Position numbers and translations under genes: made by a program | NCBI RefSeq assembly: GCF_002260525.1 | Contig: NZ_MRYI01000006.1 | Location: 186,001-250,000, forward strand | Direction of reading: 5' to 3' | Source of the DNA: Hahella sp. CCB-MM4 | GTDB taxonomy: Bacteria; Pseudomonadota; Gammaproteobacteria; Pseudomonadales; Oleiphilaceae | DNA: 64,000 nucleotides | The notes under the pieces: model-generated | Told to the model about the DNA's origin: nothing | What the model saw: the letters and a program-made list of their open reading frames with translations, nothing else | Database searches by the model: none | In this document: piece after piece, positions 20,878 to 29,753 of the stretch | Layout: every line of letters begins with the position of its first letter | How positions within the stretch are numbered: position 1 is the stretch's first letter

Positions 20878-21095
20878 TATTGAACTCCGTGTGGTGTTGC
20901 TTTCTCATTTCCAAGAAACAGCTGTAAAAACATCTCTAAAAAACAGACATTATAAATATTGATATAGCAGATATTTTTGCAAAGTGAGAGAAATCGTCAC
21001 CATTTACAAAGAAAAATGTGTCTACATTTGTAACTGGTAAAATTTGTAACCAGCTAAGTGAGAGGCCTGTTGATACACACAGTCCTTCCTTTAAG

Positions 21096-22031
21096 TTATG
21101 CTTTGGAAAGTACCAACTCCCCTGCAATCTCGGCTGCCAGCCGGGCATTGTTCAGAACCAGTTGAATATTGCTTTCCAGACTGGAGCCGCCGGTAATTTC
21201 CGCGACCCGCTTTAACAGAAACGGCGTGGACTCCTTGCCAAAGATGTGCTGCTGCTCAGCTTCCACCAATGCCTGCTGTATTGCTCGGTCTATCAATGAC
21301 TTGTCCATGGCGTACAACTCCGGTATCGGGTTAGCAATCACGACGCCACCGTCAAGACCCATCTGCCATTTAGCCGAGAGAAAGTCCGCCACCTGCTTGG
21401 GATCATCCAGTCGATAGTCCACTGTCTGGTCACTTTCACGGGTATAAAATGCCGGCAATTGATTTGTTTGATAGCCCAGCACCGGAACACCCTGGGTTTC
21501 CAGATATTCCCTGGTCAGGGCCAGATCCAGTATCGATTTGGCACCCGCACAGACAACGGCCACACTGGTGTGGGCCAGTTCCTGCAGATCTGCAGATATA
21601 TCAAAAGATTGCTGGGCACCACGGTGAACGCCGCCTATGCCCCCGGTGGCAAAAATCTGAATACCTGCCATCGCTGCGATAATCATGGTTGCCGCCACGG
21701 TCGTGGCCCCATGCTGACCGGTAGCAACGACATAAGGCAGGTCCCGTCTGGAACACTTGGTGACGGACAGCCCTGCCTTTGCCAGCACATCAATTTCATC
21801 ATGACTTAATCCGGCTTTGAGGCGACCGTCAATAACGGCTATTGTGGCCGGCACTGCGCCGTTATCCCTGACGACCTGCTCCACTCTTTTTGCTGTTTCG
21901 GCATTTTCCGGCCATGGCATGCCATGGGAAATAATGGTGCTTTCCAAAGCCACGACAGGCTGATTATTACGAAGTGCGGTACTGACTTCAGGGCTGATAT
22001 CCAATTTGTATGTCATGGGGTTTCTATCCAA
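21096..22031 (-). CDS. psuG: Pseudouridine-5'-phosphate glycosidase PsuG
   Basis: A 311-residue enzyme that splits pseudouridine 5'-phosphate into uracil and ribose 5-phosphate. Signatures include VALESTIISHGMPWPEN, GATTVAATMIIAAMAGI and FATGGIGGVHRGA. The gene overlaps the end of psuK by 19 bases, so the two are coupled and the product of PsuK is passed directly to PsuG. Length is normal. Confidence 0.95.
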   Translation of the reverse strand: MDRNPMTYKLDISPEVSTALRNNQPVVALESTIISHGMPWPENAETAKRVEQVVRDNGAVPATIAVIDGRLKAGLSHDEIDVLAKAGLSVTKCSRRDLPYVVATGQHGATTVAATMIIAAMAGIQIFATGGIGGVHRGAQQSFDISADLQELAHTSVAVVCAGAKSILDLALTREYLETQGVPVLGYQTNQLPAFYTRESDQTVDYRLDDPKQVADFLSAKWQMGLDGGVVIANPIPELYAMDKSLIDRAIQQALVEAEQQHIFGKESTPFLLKRVAEITGGSSLESNIQLVLNNARLAAEIAGELVLSKA

Positions 22032-23086
22032 TGTTGAATCTGTTTCAGGCTCAGTTCAGGATTCACTGCCAGGTTTGATGCCATTGTCATAGCAGCACAG
22101 GCCAGGCCAAATGACGCCTGATCCTGAGCCGGCATTTGCTGTAATTCGGCGAAAACGATTCCCGCCATCAATGCATCTCCGGCCCCGGTATCATTCACTA
22201 TCTCGTTCGCCAGAGAGGGGAATTCCATAAATTCGTTTTGAGTCGCCAGAATCAGTCCTTCATTCCCCCGACTCATAATGACCTTTTCCACTCCGAGGGA
22301 GAGCAACTGCTGGATAATCTCGCGATCCGGGCTGTCCTGCTTGAGAATAGCGCGTGCCTCGGCGCGGTTGACCTTAAGCATACCCAGCCGGGGCAACAAA
22401 GGTCCCAAGCGAGGTGCTTTGGTTTCAGAGACAGCATCCGCAGATACCGGACCGTTAAAGGTCTGCTGGGACATCCATTCGATCAGATCGGGAGAACAAT
22501 TAGCTTCAACCACAATATGGCTCGCCGATTGCAGCAACGGTAAACGACTGACAAGGTCATCAATTCCCAGGGCATCAATGACCGCCATATCTGCGACAGC
22601 CCCCTGCAACTGACCTTCAGAATTATTGATGGCCAGATAGGTGCCTGTGCGAAATTGAGGTTTCACCAGACAATGCTCAGTGCTGAGTCCACATTGAACT
22701 AGTTGTTCCAATAGCCATCGGCCCCGCACATCATTCCCAACGGCTGAAAGCAAATGAGTATGAGCACCCAGACGAACCAGATTCTCCGCAATATTGCGTG
22801 CAACGCCGCCTGCCGTCTGGTTGATGTATCCGGGATTGGAATCCTCTGCGACAAAGGATTGATGGCTGGTACCGGTGATATCCACGTTGGTACCACCGAT
22901 CACCACGACATTTTTTCTGGCGGGAAAAATATAACCTTTTCCCAGAATCTTTCCTTTGCGGGTAAGACGCATGATATGTCCGGCCACTGACTCCCGGGAC
23001 ATGCCCAACTGGTCGGCTATCTGCTGCTGGCTGGCCAGCGGATTATGTTGTAAAGCTTGTAGAACAAGCAATTCCTGGGAATTCAT
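22013..23086 (-). CDS. psuK: HTH-fused pseudouridine kinase, PfkB family
   Basis: A 357-residue carbohydrate kinase. The first 60 residues are a winged helix (QQQIADQLGMSRESVAGHIMRL) and the rest a PfkB/ribokinase fold with NVDITGTSHQ, GGVARNIAENL and the anion-hole GAGDAL motif near residue 310. It phosphorylates pseudouridine before PsuG acts; the fused HTH suggests self-regulation. The frame opens at a TTG at 23155, but ATG 23086 gives the standard MNSQELLVLQ start; no strong ribosome site precedes it. Confidence 0.88.
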   Translation of the reverse strand: MNSQELLVLQALQHNPLASQQQIADQLGMSRESVAGHIMRLTRKGKILGKGYIFPARKNVVVIGGTNVDITGTSHQSFVAEDSNPGYINQTAGGVARNIAENLVRLGAHTHLLSAVGNDVRGRWLLEQLVQCGLSTEHCLVKPQFRTGTYLAINNSEGQLQGAVADMAVIDALGIDDLVSRLPLLQSASHIVVEANCSPDLIEWMSQQTFNGPVSADAVSETKAPRLGPLLPRLGMLKVNRAEARAILKQDSPDREIIQQLLSLGVEKVIMSRGNEGLILATQNEFMEFPSLANEIVNDTGAGDALMAGIVFAELQQMPAQDQASFGLACAAMTMASNLAVNPELSLKQIQHWIETP

Positions 23087-23090
23087 AAAA

Positions 23091-23122
23091 TTAACAGTTG
23101 TTAAACATATAAAACAAATGTT
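23091..23122 (-). promoter_or_regulatory. Paired palindromes in the psuK leader, possible operator
   Basis: TTAACA-GT-TGTTAA at 23091-23104 is a perfect dyad four bases before the psuK ATG. A second dyad, AACAT-N9-ATGTT, spans 23104-23122. The stretch is very A+T rich. They could bind the HTH domain of PsuK itself; that is inference. Confidence 0.4.
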
Positions 23123-23251
23123 AATTCGATAAATTCTCAAAGACAAGTAGAACAAAGAAAAAGTTGGAATATGCGCCCATCATGACACTAAGTTGCGATT
23201 TCCGATCTCTCATCAAAGAACGGCTTAACCTTTATTTGACTATGGTGAGAA

Positions 23252-23803
23252 TTAATTGGCCATGGTGAGCATTGGCCACTTAGCCAACCATCCCTTGGCT
23301 TTGACGCGTTGGATAAATACCGCGCGTGAGCGCTTGGGATTCCAGGTAATCTGAAGATTCAACAGTGATTCGAATCCAAAGGCAGAAATACACTCGAGGT
23401 TTCCCTCTACCTTTTTACTGACAGCAACTTTCCTGACAGCAACCGCCGTCTCCATTTCCGGCCAATAAGACATGGCATCCAGGCTGCTTTGATAAGGAGG
23501 GTCTCCGTTTCTTTCGTGCATGAAAGCCTGATTCCGAACCTGCCAATTTGGGCCCGGCATCAGTGACTGGAGTTCGCGCTCGAAGATATGACTGGTTGAG
23601 ACATCAGGTTCTTCAGGATCGAAGTAAATAACATCAATGTCGTTAAGGGGAGAGCCTGTATCAAACTGATGAAGGTGATCCCAGACCAGATTTCGGACAA
23701 AACCTGCCGCGATATAACATTGGGGCAAGTCCAGTTGATGTACACATTCAATGGCTTTAAGCCTGAAGTCATCCCGGGAAATCCATTCAATGATGTTGTC
23801 CAT
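23252..23803 (-). CDS. Nucleotidyltransferase-like protein (NTP_transf_6 type)
   Basis: A 183-residue soluble protein with the family pattern IAAGFVRNLVWDHLH followed by NDIDVIYFD, which supplies the metal-binding aspartates of a Pol-beta-type fold, and a C-terminal NPKRSRAVFIQRVKAKGW. Substrate is unknown for the family. The ATG at 23803 gives the usual N-terminus; the frame extends to a TTG at 23863 and further without an ATG. The upstream 80 bp contain a duplicated AACCTCCATAT and its inverted copy. Confidence 0.75.
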   Translation of the reverse strand: MDNIIEWISRDDFRLKAIECVHQLDLPQCYIAAGFVRNLVWDHLHQFDTGSPLNDIDVIYFDPEEPDVSTSHIFERELQSLMPGPNWQVRNQAFMHERNGDPPYQSSLDAMSYWPEMETAVAVRKVAVSKKVEGNLECISAFGFESLLNLQITWNPKRSRAVFIQRVKAKGWLAKWPMLTMAN

Positions 23804-23943
23804 TGGCACCAGCACTGTTTGTTCATTTCCTGGGAAGGTACGTCGATACGCCTGCCCGGTCAACAGACGACCAAGGTCATAACCTCCATATTCGAAACCT
23901 CCATATCCAACAGCTCAGATATGGAGGTCTGCTATCCGCCTGT

Positions 23944-24690
23944 TTACCTGGCGGGATTCAGTTCACCATGTATTTCTTGCAGATACTCTGCAAGCTTTCC
24001 CGGCTGGGAAAAGTTCGGGCAATGCCCTGTGTTCAGAGAAAATGTACGGCGAACATTACCCGCAGAGGCCATGGCACGCTGTGCAGTGATGGGTACGGCT
24101 TTATCTTCGGTAGCCTCAATGTAATACCTGGGGACAACACGGTAGTTTTCGCCGGTTAAAGATAACTTCTCCATTAATGGAGCTGCCGGTTCTGGCACAA
24201 AGAATTGGCTGGCGGCAATAAACGCCTCTTGCGGAACATCCTGGGCGAACGCTTCATGCATTTTTTCTTCAGCAACATGAGCCGTGGTTTCATCTCCGGA
24301 AAGATAGAAGTGCTCCACTGCCACCGAGTCTGTCACTCCAGAGACTGCATCAATAAAGCTTCCCCCGTCCGGCAACAGAAACGCGGCAACATATACCAGA
24401 CCTTTGACTTTTTCCGGTCCAGCAATTTCCGCCACCTGACTGATGACGATACCGGCAAAGCTGTGCCCCACCAATACAACCGGACCATCGGACCGATCCA
24501 CTTCAAGCATGATCCTGTCGACATAATCCTTGAGATGAATATCACCGGCTGGAGTATTATCTCCGCCATGCCCCGGCAAATCCGGCACAACAACGGAATG
24601 TCCCTGCTCCACCAGTATTTGAGCAACATCGTGCCATGCCCAGGCGCCCAGCCATGCAGCATGTACCAGAATAAATGTACTTTGACTCAT
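23944..24690 (-). CDS. Alpha/beta hydrolase, esterase-like
   Basis: A 248-residue alpha/beta hydrolase. Visible are the oxyanion stretch LVHAAWLGAWAW, the nucleophile elbow GHSFAG (Ser about 77) and a late GHCPNFSQP that provides the catalytic His. The pattern matches the methylesterase/salicylic-acid-binding/hydroxynitrile-lyase branch often annotated as alpha/beta hydrolase. It is downstream of a SnoaL-like gene on the same strand and both diverge from a LysR gene. Substrate unknown. Confidence 0.85.
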   Translation of the reverse strand: MSQSTFILVHAAWLGAWAWHDVAQILVEQGHSVVVPDLPGHGGDNTPAGDIHLKDYVDRIMLEVDRSDGPVVLVGHSFAGIVISQVAEIAGPEKVKGLVYVAAFLLPDGGSFIDAVSGVTDSVAVEHFYLSGDETTAHVAEEKMHEAFAQDVPQEAFIAASQFFVPEPAAPLMEKLSLTGENYRVVPRYYIEATEDKAVPITAQRAMASAGNVRRTFSLNTGHCPNFSQPGKLAEYLQEIHGELNPAR

Positions 24691-24703
24691 AAGCTCTCTC
24701 TTC

Positions 24704-24766
24704 GTCTCGTTGATGCCAGTTCTCGTTGGTACTAGTTCTCGTTAGCACCAGTTCTCGTTGATATTG
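24704..24766. repeat. Four tandem 16-bp repeats before the hydrolase gene
   Basis: Units 24704-24718 (15 bp), 24719-24734, 24735-24750 and 24751-24766 share GTTCTCGTT followed by a variable half. On the minus strand they place AACGAGAAC every 16 bp, ending 14 bp before the hydrolase start codon. They lie in the leader between the SnoaL-like gene and the hydrolase gene. Confidence 0.9.
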
Positions 24767-24820
24767 GGTGTTCCTGGATATTGGTCATTTATCAATTGAT
24801 AAAATGACCATCCAAAATCT

Positions 24821-25204
24821 TTAGTCCCGGGAAATACTCAGGGCCAGAACAGAAAAGTCATCCTGTGCCAATTTCCATTCACCGGAGTCCTGCTTCACCC
24901 ATAACTCTTTACTGATAAATCCGCTGGCAATGTTCATGCTCCAATCAGCGGCCAGAACGGCATTTCTGTCATCGATAACCTTGATGTCCACATTGCTGTA
25001 TTTCAGTTCGGCGGGATGATGCCTGGCGAAATCCCGCCAGAATAAAGCGATAGCTCCCGCACCGACGAATTCACCAACAGGAGCCACCTTCATGGAGGCA
25101 TCGGTGAGGTATCCCTCGAGACACCCTTCCAGATCATGCTGATTGAATTTTGCTATCCATGCCTGACTGGCGGCCATCACCTGATTAATCGTTTCCTGAG
25201 ACAT
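24821..25204 (-). CDS. SnoaL/NTF2-like protein
   Basis: A 127-residue cone-shaped NTF2-like fold: WIAKFNQHDLEGCLEGYLTDASMKVAP at the N-terminus and alternating strands ending WKLAQDDFSVLA. Such proteins are small-molecule isomerases, hydrolases or binding proteins; a specific reaction cannot be read from sequence. It is the first gene of a pair with the hydrolase and is divergent from the LysR gene with 87 bp between starts. Confidence 0.8.
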   Translation of the reverse strand: MSQETINQVMAASQAWIAKFNQHDLEGCLEGYLTDASMKVAPVGEFVGAGAIALFWRDFARHHPAELKYSNVDIKVIDDRNAVLAADWSMNIASGFISKELWVKQDSGEWKLAQDDFSVLALSISRD

Positions 25205-25291
25205 ATTTGCTTCCTCTTGCTTGCTGTTTGGTTGGTGAAGAGCATATTATTCGACCTCATTCAGATGATAATTAGCCGAGTCTAGAACTTA

Positions 25292-26191
25292 ATGTTTAGA
25301 AATAATGAACAAAGGTCCCTGCCTTATCGGATGCTGGTGTTTCATGAGGTCGTCAAATCAGGCTCATTCACCAGAGCAGCAGATCAGCTTGGCCATACCC
25401 GCTCCGCCATCAGCACCTATATCAGTCAATTGGAGTCGTTGGTTGGCATGAAACTCCTGACCCGGAGCACGCGAAGTCTGCACCTCACCCCGGCAGGCAG
25501 ACAGTTTGCCCAACGATGCGCACAAATGGCGGAGACCCTACAACAGGCCATTGAGGAATTAGAAGAATTTGACCAGGAACCCCAAGGCCGGATTGCGATT
25601 ACGGCCCCCCATGCGTTTGAGTCCCTGCTGGTAGAAACGGTCATTGCAGAACTATGCAGGCAATATCCAAAACTGATAGCCGACGTGACCTTTTCAGACC
25701 AAAAGCTCGACCTTCTGGAACACAAGCTGGATCTGGCGATTTCGGTGGGCCCACAAAAAGACAGCGACTATCACGCTATCAAGCTCGGCGAACTTCGTTC
25801 CTTTGTGGTGGCAGCTCCGGCATACCTGGAGTCTCATGGCCACCCGGAACCGGAAAAATTAGATCAGCATACGATGATTCAACTGCCCTGGCAGGATCAG
25901 GCTCAACTCTATTCGGGGGATCAGCAAGTCCCCTTACGAGGCGGTAAAACCATGAAGGTTAATACGCTTCCCGCCGCCATTAACTATGCCAATCATGGCT
26001 TGGGTATGCTTCTGGCCCCTTCAATATTTGTCTCGGAAGAAATCCGTAACGGCAAGTTGGAACGTGTCATGCCGACGTGGCAGGCAGAGCCCAGAGAAGT
26101 CTTTGCTCTTCACTCTTTTGGAAAACGCCTGCCGTTTATTCTTCGCCAGGCAACAGAGAGACTGAAACGACAACTTGAGTCTTTAGGCTGA
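25292..26191 (+). CDS. LysR-family transcriptional regulator
   Basis: A 299-residue LTTR. The N-terminal HTH (FHEVVKSGSFTRAADQLGHTRSAISTYISQLE) is followed by a periplasmic-binding-protein-like sensor domain. The divergent arrangement with the SnoaL/hydrolase pair makes these its likely targets. A coinducer cannot be inferred. Confidence 0.93.
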   Translation: MFRNNEQRSLPYRMLVFHEVVKSGSFTRAADQLGHTRSAISTYISQLESLVGMKLLTRSTRSLHLTPAGRQFAQRCAQMAETLQQAIEELEEFDQEPQGRIAITAPHAFESLLVETVIAELCRQYPKLIADVTFSDQKLDLLEHKLDLAISVGPQKDSDYHAIKLGELRSFVVAAPAYLESHGHPEPEKLDQHTMIQLPWQDQAQLYSGDQQVPLRGGKTMKVNTLPAAINYANHGLGMLLAPSIFVSEEIRNGKLERVMPTWQAEPREVFALHSFGKRLPFILRQATERLKRQLESLG

Positions 26192-26297
26192 TTTCAATCT
26201 TGCCAATATCCCCTTAAAATAGGAGTTTAGATTTAACAAAGCAGAGCCATACAAAACAATATGTTATGTGTAGCCGGCTCATTCAGGAGAAACTTAC

Positions 26298-26636
26298 ATG
26301 GATAGACCAATCAGAAAAATCATTGCCGCAGCACTGTGTTCCATTGCAGTAACGACAAATGTATACGGCCTTGAAATCACTTCAGACGTTATTAAAAAGT
26401 CTCAGGACGGGGTCACCGTCGTTTATATCGGGAACGTTGAGTTAACCGCTGAAGATACCCGGGGACTCAAGATTTCCTCTGTCGATTTCACCTCAGAAGA
26501 TGACCAGCAAATTTACGAAGGCGATGTAAAGATATCCCTTGATGCGGTCCACATGTTGACCGACAGAGCCGTTGTTACCAGACAAGAAAATGGACTTCGT
26601 ATCAACATGGATCAAGTAACGACCTTCGAGCGATAA
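26298..26636 (+). CDS. Single-domain OstA/LptA-like periplasmic protein
   Basis: A 112-residue exported protein with a signal peptide ending at about residue 24 (NVYG). The mature 88 residues have the alternating beta pattern and phrases of an OstA/LptA jellyroll (GNVELTAEDTRG, EGDVKISLDAVHMLTDRAVV). True LptA is about twice as long and sits with lptB and lptC, so this is likely a paralogue or a fragment-type protein. AGGAG precedes the ATG. Binding to lipopolysaccharide is inferred. Confidence 0.55.
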   Translation: MDRPIRKIIAAALCSIAVTTNVYGLEITSDVIKKSQDGVTVVYIGNVELTAEDTRGLKISSVDFTSEDDQQIYEGDVKISLDAVHMLTDRAVVTRQENGLRINMDQVTTFER

Positions 26637-26844
26637 CCTGAATACGGGGCGGACTTGCTGAAACTCCCCTTACTACAAAAGCCTGTCCGCTTCATCATTC
26701 CTGGTGGTCCCCTAACCGCCCCTTTTTTCAGTCCTCGTCCTGCTTTTCTGTCCTTATTCTGCGGCTGAATAGCAAACTCCATCAGAGACAGCACTGATTC
26801 AGCTTCATCTGAATCAGTGCGTACTCTTCAGGTCTATCAACTAG

Positions 26845-28092
26845 CTATTGATAGACCCTGACATAGTCAATGTACATTTTCTGAGGAAAGCTACTGGAGC
26901 CATCCGGACTACCCGGCCAATTTCCACCAACAGCAACGTTAAACAGGAACCAGAAAGGCTGATCGTAAACCCACCTGCCATACTGCTCTACCTGGGCACG
27001 AGAAGCCGAGTAGAACTCATTTCCATCAACCAACCAGCGAATACCATTGGTATCCCATTCCACGGCAAAGGTGTGATAATTCGCATCCACTACCTGTCCG
27101 ACATTATAGGTCCCCGTGATAGGCGTATTACCCGAGTATCCTGGTCCGTGTAAGGCACCGTGGGTCAATGTCGGCTCGTAACCCACATGCTCCATAATGT
27201 CGATCTCCCCGCCCTCGGGCCAGCCGACAGAACCGAAGCTGTCACCCAGCATCCAGAATGCCGGCCAGATACCCTGGGTTTGAGGAAGCTTGATCCGGGC
27301 TTCCATTCTTCCGTACTTAAAGGATTTTTTATCCCTGGAAATCAATCGGGTTGAAGTGTACTGGCATGTGCCATACCAGCAGTTGTAACCGGCAGGATTT
27401 TCCTTTCTGGCTTCGATCACCAACACATTGCTTCCTGCCTGGGCATCGTAGGCGATATATGCATTCTGACCATTGGTGTAATATTGCAATTCCTGGTTCC
27501 CCCAGCCACCACCGCCGGTTTCAAAGGTCCAGGTATTGGCATCGATGCTGTTGAATTCATCGCTCCAGAGAGGTTGCTGGCCATCATCGCCTCCAGTGTC
27601 TTTTACCACCTCAATCCAATTCAGGTTCCACCCCGAACTTGAAGCATAAACACCAAGGCTGTAGCTTCCCGCATTGATATGACTGGTAAACTCCACCGTC
27701 CGCCAATTCTGCCATCCTCCTGTGGCAGGTATATTCACCGAGCCCAGAACGATATTCCCACCATTCAAATCGACCGAAGCTGTACCGCCGTTGATACTGG
27801 CAACACGCATTTTCACCCGATACGTACCACTGGTCGCGATATTCAAATCGTTAAAGGCAAGCCACTCGGTTTTGTCGATCCAGCCCACGTTATAACCTCC
27901 GCCGACATCACTGGTCGATTCAATATCGACATCGTCGGACCGATAGGCTCCTCCGCTGTTGCCTGGGGTGACATCATAGAAATAGCTGTAGTCTTCCGCC
28001 TGAAAGACCTTCGCCTGAGACACTGTCGATACACCACCCAGTGCGAATGCTGCCAGCATGGCCGACATATATAGCTTTTGTTGAGTTTTCAT
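26845..28092 (-). CDS. Secreted beta-1,3-glucanase, CBM6-GH16
   Basis: A 415-residue secreted enzyme. A signal peptide of about 27 residues is followed by a CBM6-like carbohydrate-binding module (VFQAEDYS...NWIEVV, residues 29-163), a DTGGDDGQQ linker and a GH16 catalytic domain. The nucleophile/acid motif E296-I-D-I-M-E301 is intact. GH16 enzymes with this EIDxxE pattern are mostly laminarinases. The TTG at 28116 opens the frame, but ATG 28092 after GGGAG gives a proper signal peptide. The CBM is clearly paralogous to that of the neighbouring thaumatin-like protein. Confidence 0.92.
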   Translation of the reverse strand: MKTQQKLYMSAMLAAFALGGVSTVSQAKVFQAEDYSYFYDVTPGNSGGAYRSDDVDIESTSDVGGGYNVGWIDKTEWLAFNDLNIATSGTYRVKMRVASINGGTASVDLNGGNIVLGSVNIPATGGWQNWRTVEFTSHINAGSYSLGVYASSSGWNLNWIEVVKDTGGDDGQQPLWSDEFNSIDANTWTFETGGGGWGNQELQYYTNGQNAYIAYDAQAGSNVLVIEARKENPAGYNCWYGTCQYTSTRLISRDKKSFKYGRMEARIKLPQTQGIWPAFWMLGDSFGSVGWPEGGEIDIMEHVGYEPTLTHGALHGPGYSGNTPITGTYNVGQVVDANYHTFAVEWDTNGIRWLVDGNEFYSASRAQVEQYGRWVYDQPFWFLFNVAVGGNWPGSPDGSSSFPQKMYIDYVRVYQ

Positions 28093-28195
28093 TATTTTTA
28101 ATACTCCCGCTCTCAAGGAAATTATTGTCGGCCCCTCCCAGTGACAAGCAGGAGCGACACAAACTGCGACAAGCGAATGTTGAACTTCGTATAAA

Positions 28196-28222
28196 GCCTC
28201 CCGGAATACAGCTCCGGGAGGC
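28196..28222 (-). terminator. Intrinsic-terminator-like hairpin after the thaumatin-like gene
   Basis: GCCTCCCGGA and TCCGGGAGGC form a perfect 10-bp stem with a 7-base loop, 11 bp after the stop codon at 28234. On the minus strand it is followed by TTTAT, a short U-rich tail. It would separate this transcript from the GH16 gene downstream. Confidence 0.75.
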
Positions 28223-28233
28223 CGGTCAGTTAC

Positions 28234-29697
28234 TTACTGCGGACAATAGAAAGTGACTTCGTAACTCAGGTTGGTTGCTGCGGGGCAGCTGGATAACCCA
28301 TAACCATCGTCATAAGCGTATGCGTAGGTTTCACAATGGGAGTGAATCATATCGCGATAGGCTGTCCTGTCCGCCGGACCGGAACGGCACTGATCCGAGC
28401 TGATGGGCGGCGTCGGACAGGTGTACATCTGCGCCTGAGGATCTGCCGGATGATAGGTTTGGAACCCGTTCGCCCAATGGCTGTAGGTCAGCTTGGCCGC
28501 AGGAGAATAGCAACCCGCCACATCTCCGGTCACCGGATTGAAGGTTCTCATATCCACATTGGACAGATAAGGGAACTGACCATCAGTACTGAGATTTTCA
28601 TTCATCGGACAATCAGCCACACGCAGCGTTGAACAATCAATCACCCCTCCCTCCGGACCACCGGGACCGTAGACGGGGGCTGGCTGTGGACCAACCGGGC
28701 AGTAACCGTTAACTGTCACCTTAACCGGCACGGTGAACCCATCCACCATGCTGGAGTTCCACCAGTCTCCCCTGCCCAGAGGCTGGCTTGGTGCGGAAGG
28801 GTTTCTTGCACAGTCACTGTCATTGACGCCCGGAATACAGCCAAAGGTAGCTTCAAATTTGGAATCGATGGGAGGGGCACAACCTTCCGGAGGACAGGTA
28901 AACCCGAGGTCAGCAGGTCCGCCACTGGCTCCTACACGGCAATTATGACCGTTTGCGTCACAGTCGAAGCCAGGCCAGAACCTCATCGATGGCAAGCCTT
29001 TGTCGGGAATATCGTATTCCATAGATTGTCCACCGGAAAGCCGATAACGATTTGGCCCGTTGAACTGAACACCGGGTGCCGTCAGCCATTGTACCCACAA
29101 GGGCTTGTCACAGCCGTTAACCACTTTCAGACGTTTATGTGTACCGTTGGGAGTGCCGGGCTCATCAGTACCTCCATTTTCAGGGACGATTTCGATCCAG
29201 TTGAAATTCCAATTGGATGTGGCCGCATAAACACCCAGATTATGGGTACCCGCACTGATATTCACCGTGGCCGTCAGGGTTGTCCAATTCTGCCACCCTC
29301 CGGTATCGGGGATATTGAATTGTTTAAGAATCGTCTGCCCGGCATTCAGATCCACCGATGCGGTTGCGCCACCAGGACTGGCAACCCGCATGCGGACGAT
29401 ATAGTTACCGGTGGTTGGAATATGGAGATTTTCATATACCAGCCATTCACCATTATCAATCCAACCGACATTGAATCCACCACCGGAGTCGGAGGTCGGT
29501 TCGACATCCACATCATCTGAGCGATAAGCACCACCGGAGTTTCCCGGGCTCGTATCATAATAATTGTTGTAATCTTCGGCCTGGTACACCGCCGCATGAA
29601 TATTGGTTGATGCGAACATTGTCATACCAATGCCAGCGACGACTTGTTTGAAAAGGCTCTTTGTTCTTTTGGACATGCCGTGAACATAAAGTTTCAT
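28234..29697 (-). CDS. Secreted CBM6 and thaumatin-like protein
   Basis: A 487-residue exported protein. After the signal (ending NIHA) comes a CBM6-like domain (residues about 37-170) nearly parallel to that of the GH16 enzyme, then a thaumatin-family domain of about 300 residues. Thaumatin phrases are clear: VVNGCDKPLWVQW, EATFGC, DWWNSSMVDGFTVPVKV, AGCYSPAAKLTY, AYAYDDGYGLSSC. That domain holds exactly 16 cysteines, the number that makes eight disulfides in plant large thaumatin-like proteins. AAGGAGGG nine bases before ATG 29697 sets the start. A glucan-binding or weak glucanase role is inferred. Confidence 0.85.
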   Translation of the reverse strand: MKLYVHGMSKRTKSLFKQVVAGIGMTMFASTNIHAAVYQAEDYNNYYDTSPGNSGGAYRSDDVDVEPTSDSGGGFNVGWIDNGEWLVYENLHIPTTGNYIVRMRVASPGGATASVDLNAGQTILKQFNIPDTGGWQNWTTLTATVNISAGTHNLGVYAATSNWNFNWIEIVPENGGTDEPGTPNGTHKRLKVVNGCDKPLWVQWLTAPGVQFNGPNRYRLSGGQSMEYDIPDKGLPSMRFWPGFDCDANGHNCRVGASGGPADLGFTCPPEGCAPPIDSKFEATFGCIPGVNDSDCARNPSAPSQPLGRGDWWNSSMVDGFTVPVKVTVNGYCPVGPQPAPVYGPGGPEGGVIDCSTLRVADCPMNENLSTDGQFPYLSNVDMRTFNPVTGDVAGCYSPAAKLTYSHWANGFQTYHPADPQAQMYTCPTPPISSDQCRSGPADRTAYRDMIHSHCETYAYAYDDGYGLSSCPAATNLSYEVTFYCPQ

Positions 29698-29753
29698 ACC
29701 GGCAAACCCTCCTTTGGTTGATTTTCCTTCAGGTTGTTTTATCTGCGCAGTGC

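Noticed and set aside
20936-21148. A 70-codon minus-strand frame before psuG
   Set aside because: It overlaps the 3' end of psuG, lies in A+T-rich sequence and has no protein-like composition or ribosome site.
23875-23935. Terminator between the nucleotidyltransferase and hydrolase genes
   Set aside because: The inverted AACCTCCATAT/ATATGGAGG copies can pair, but no U-run follows on the relevant strand.
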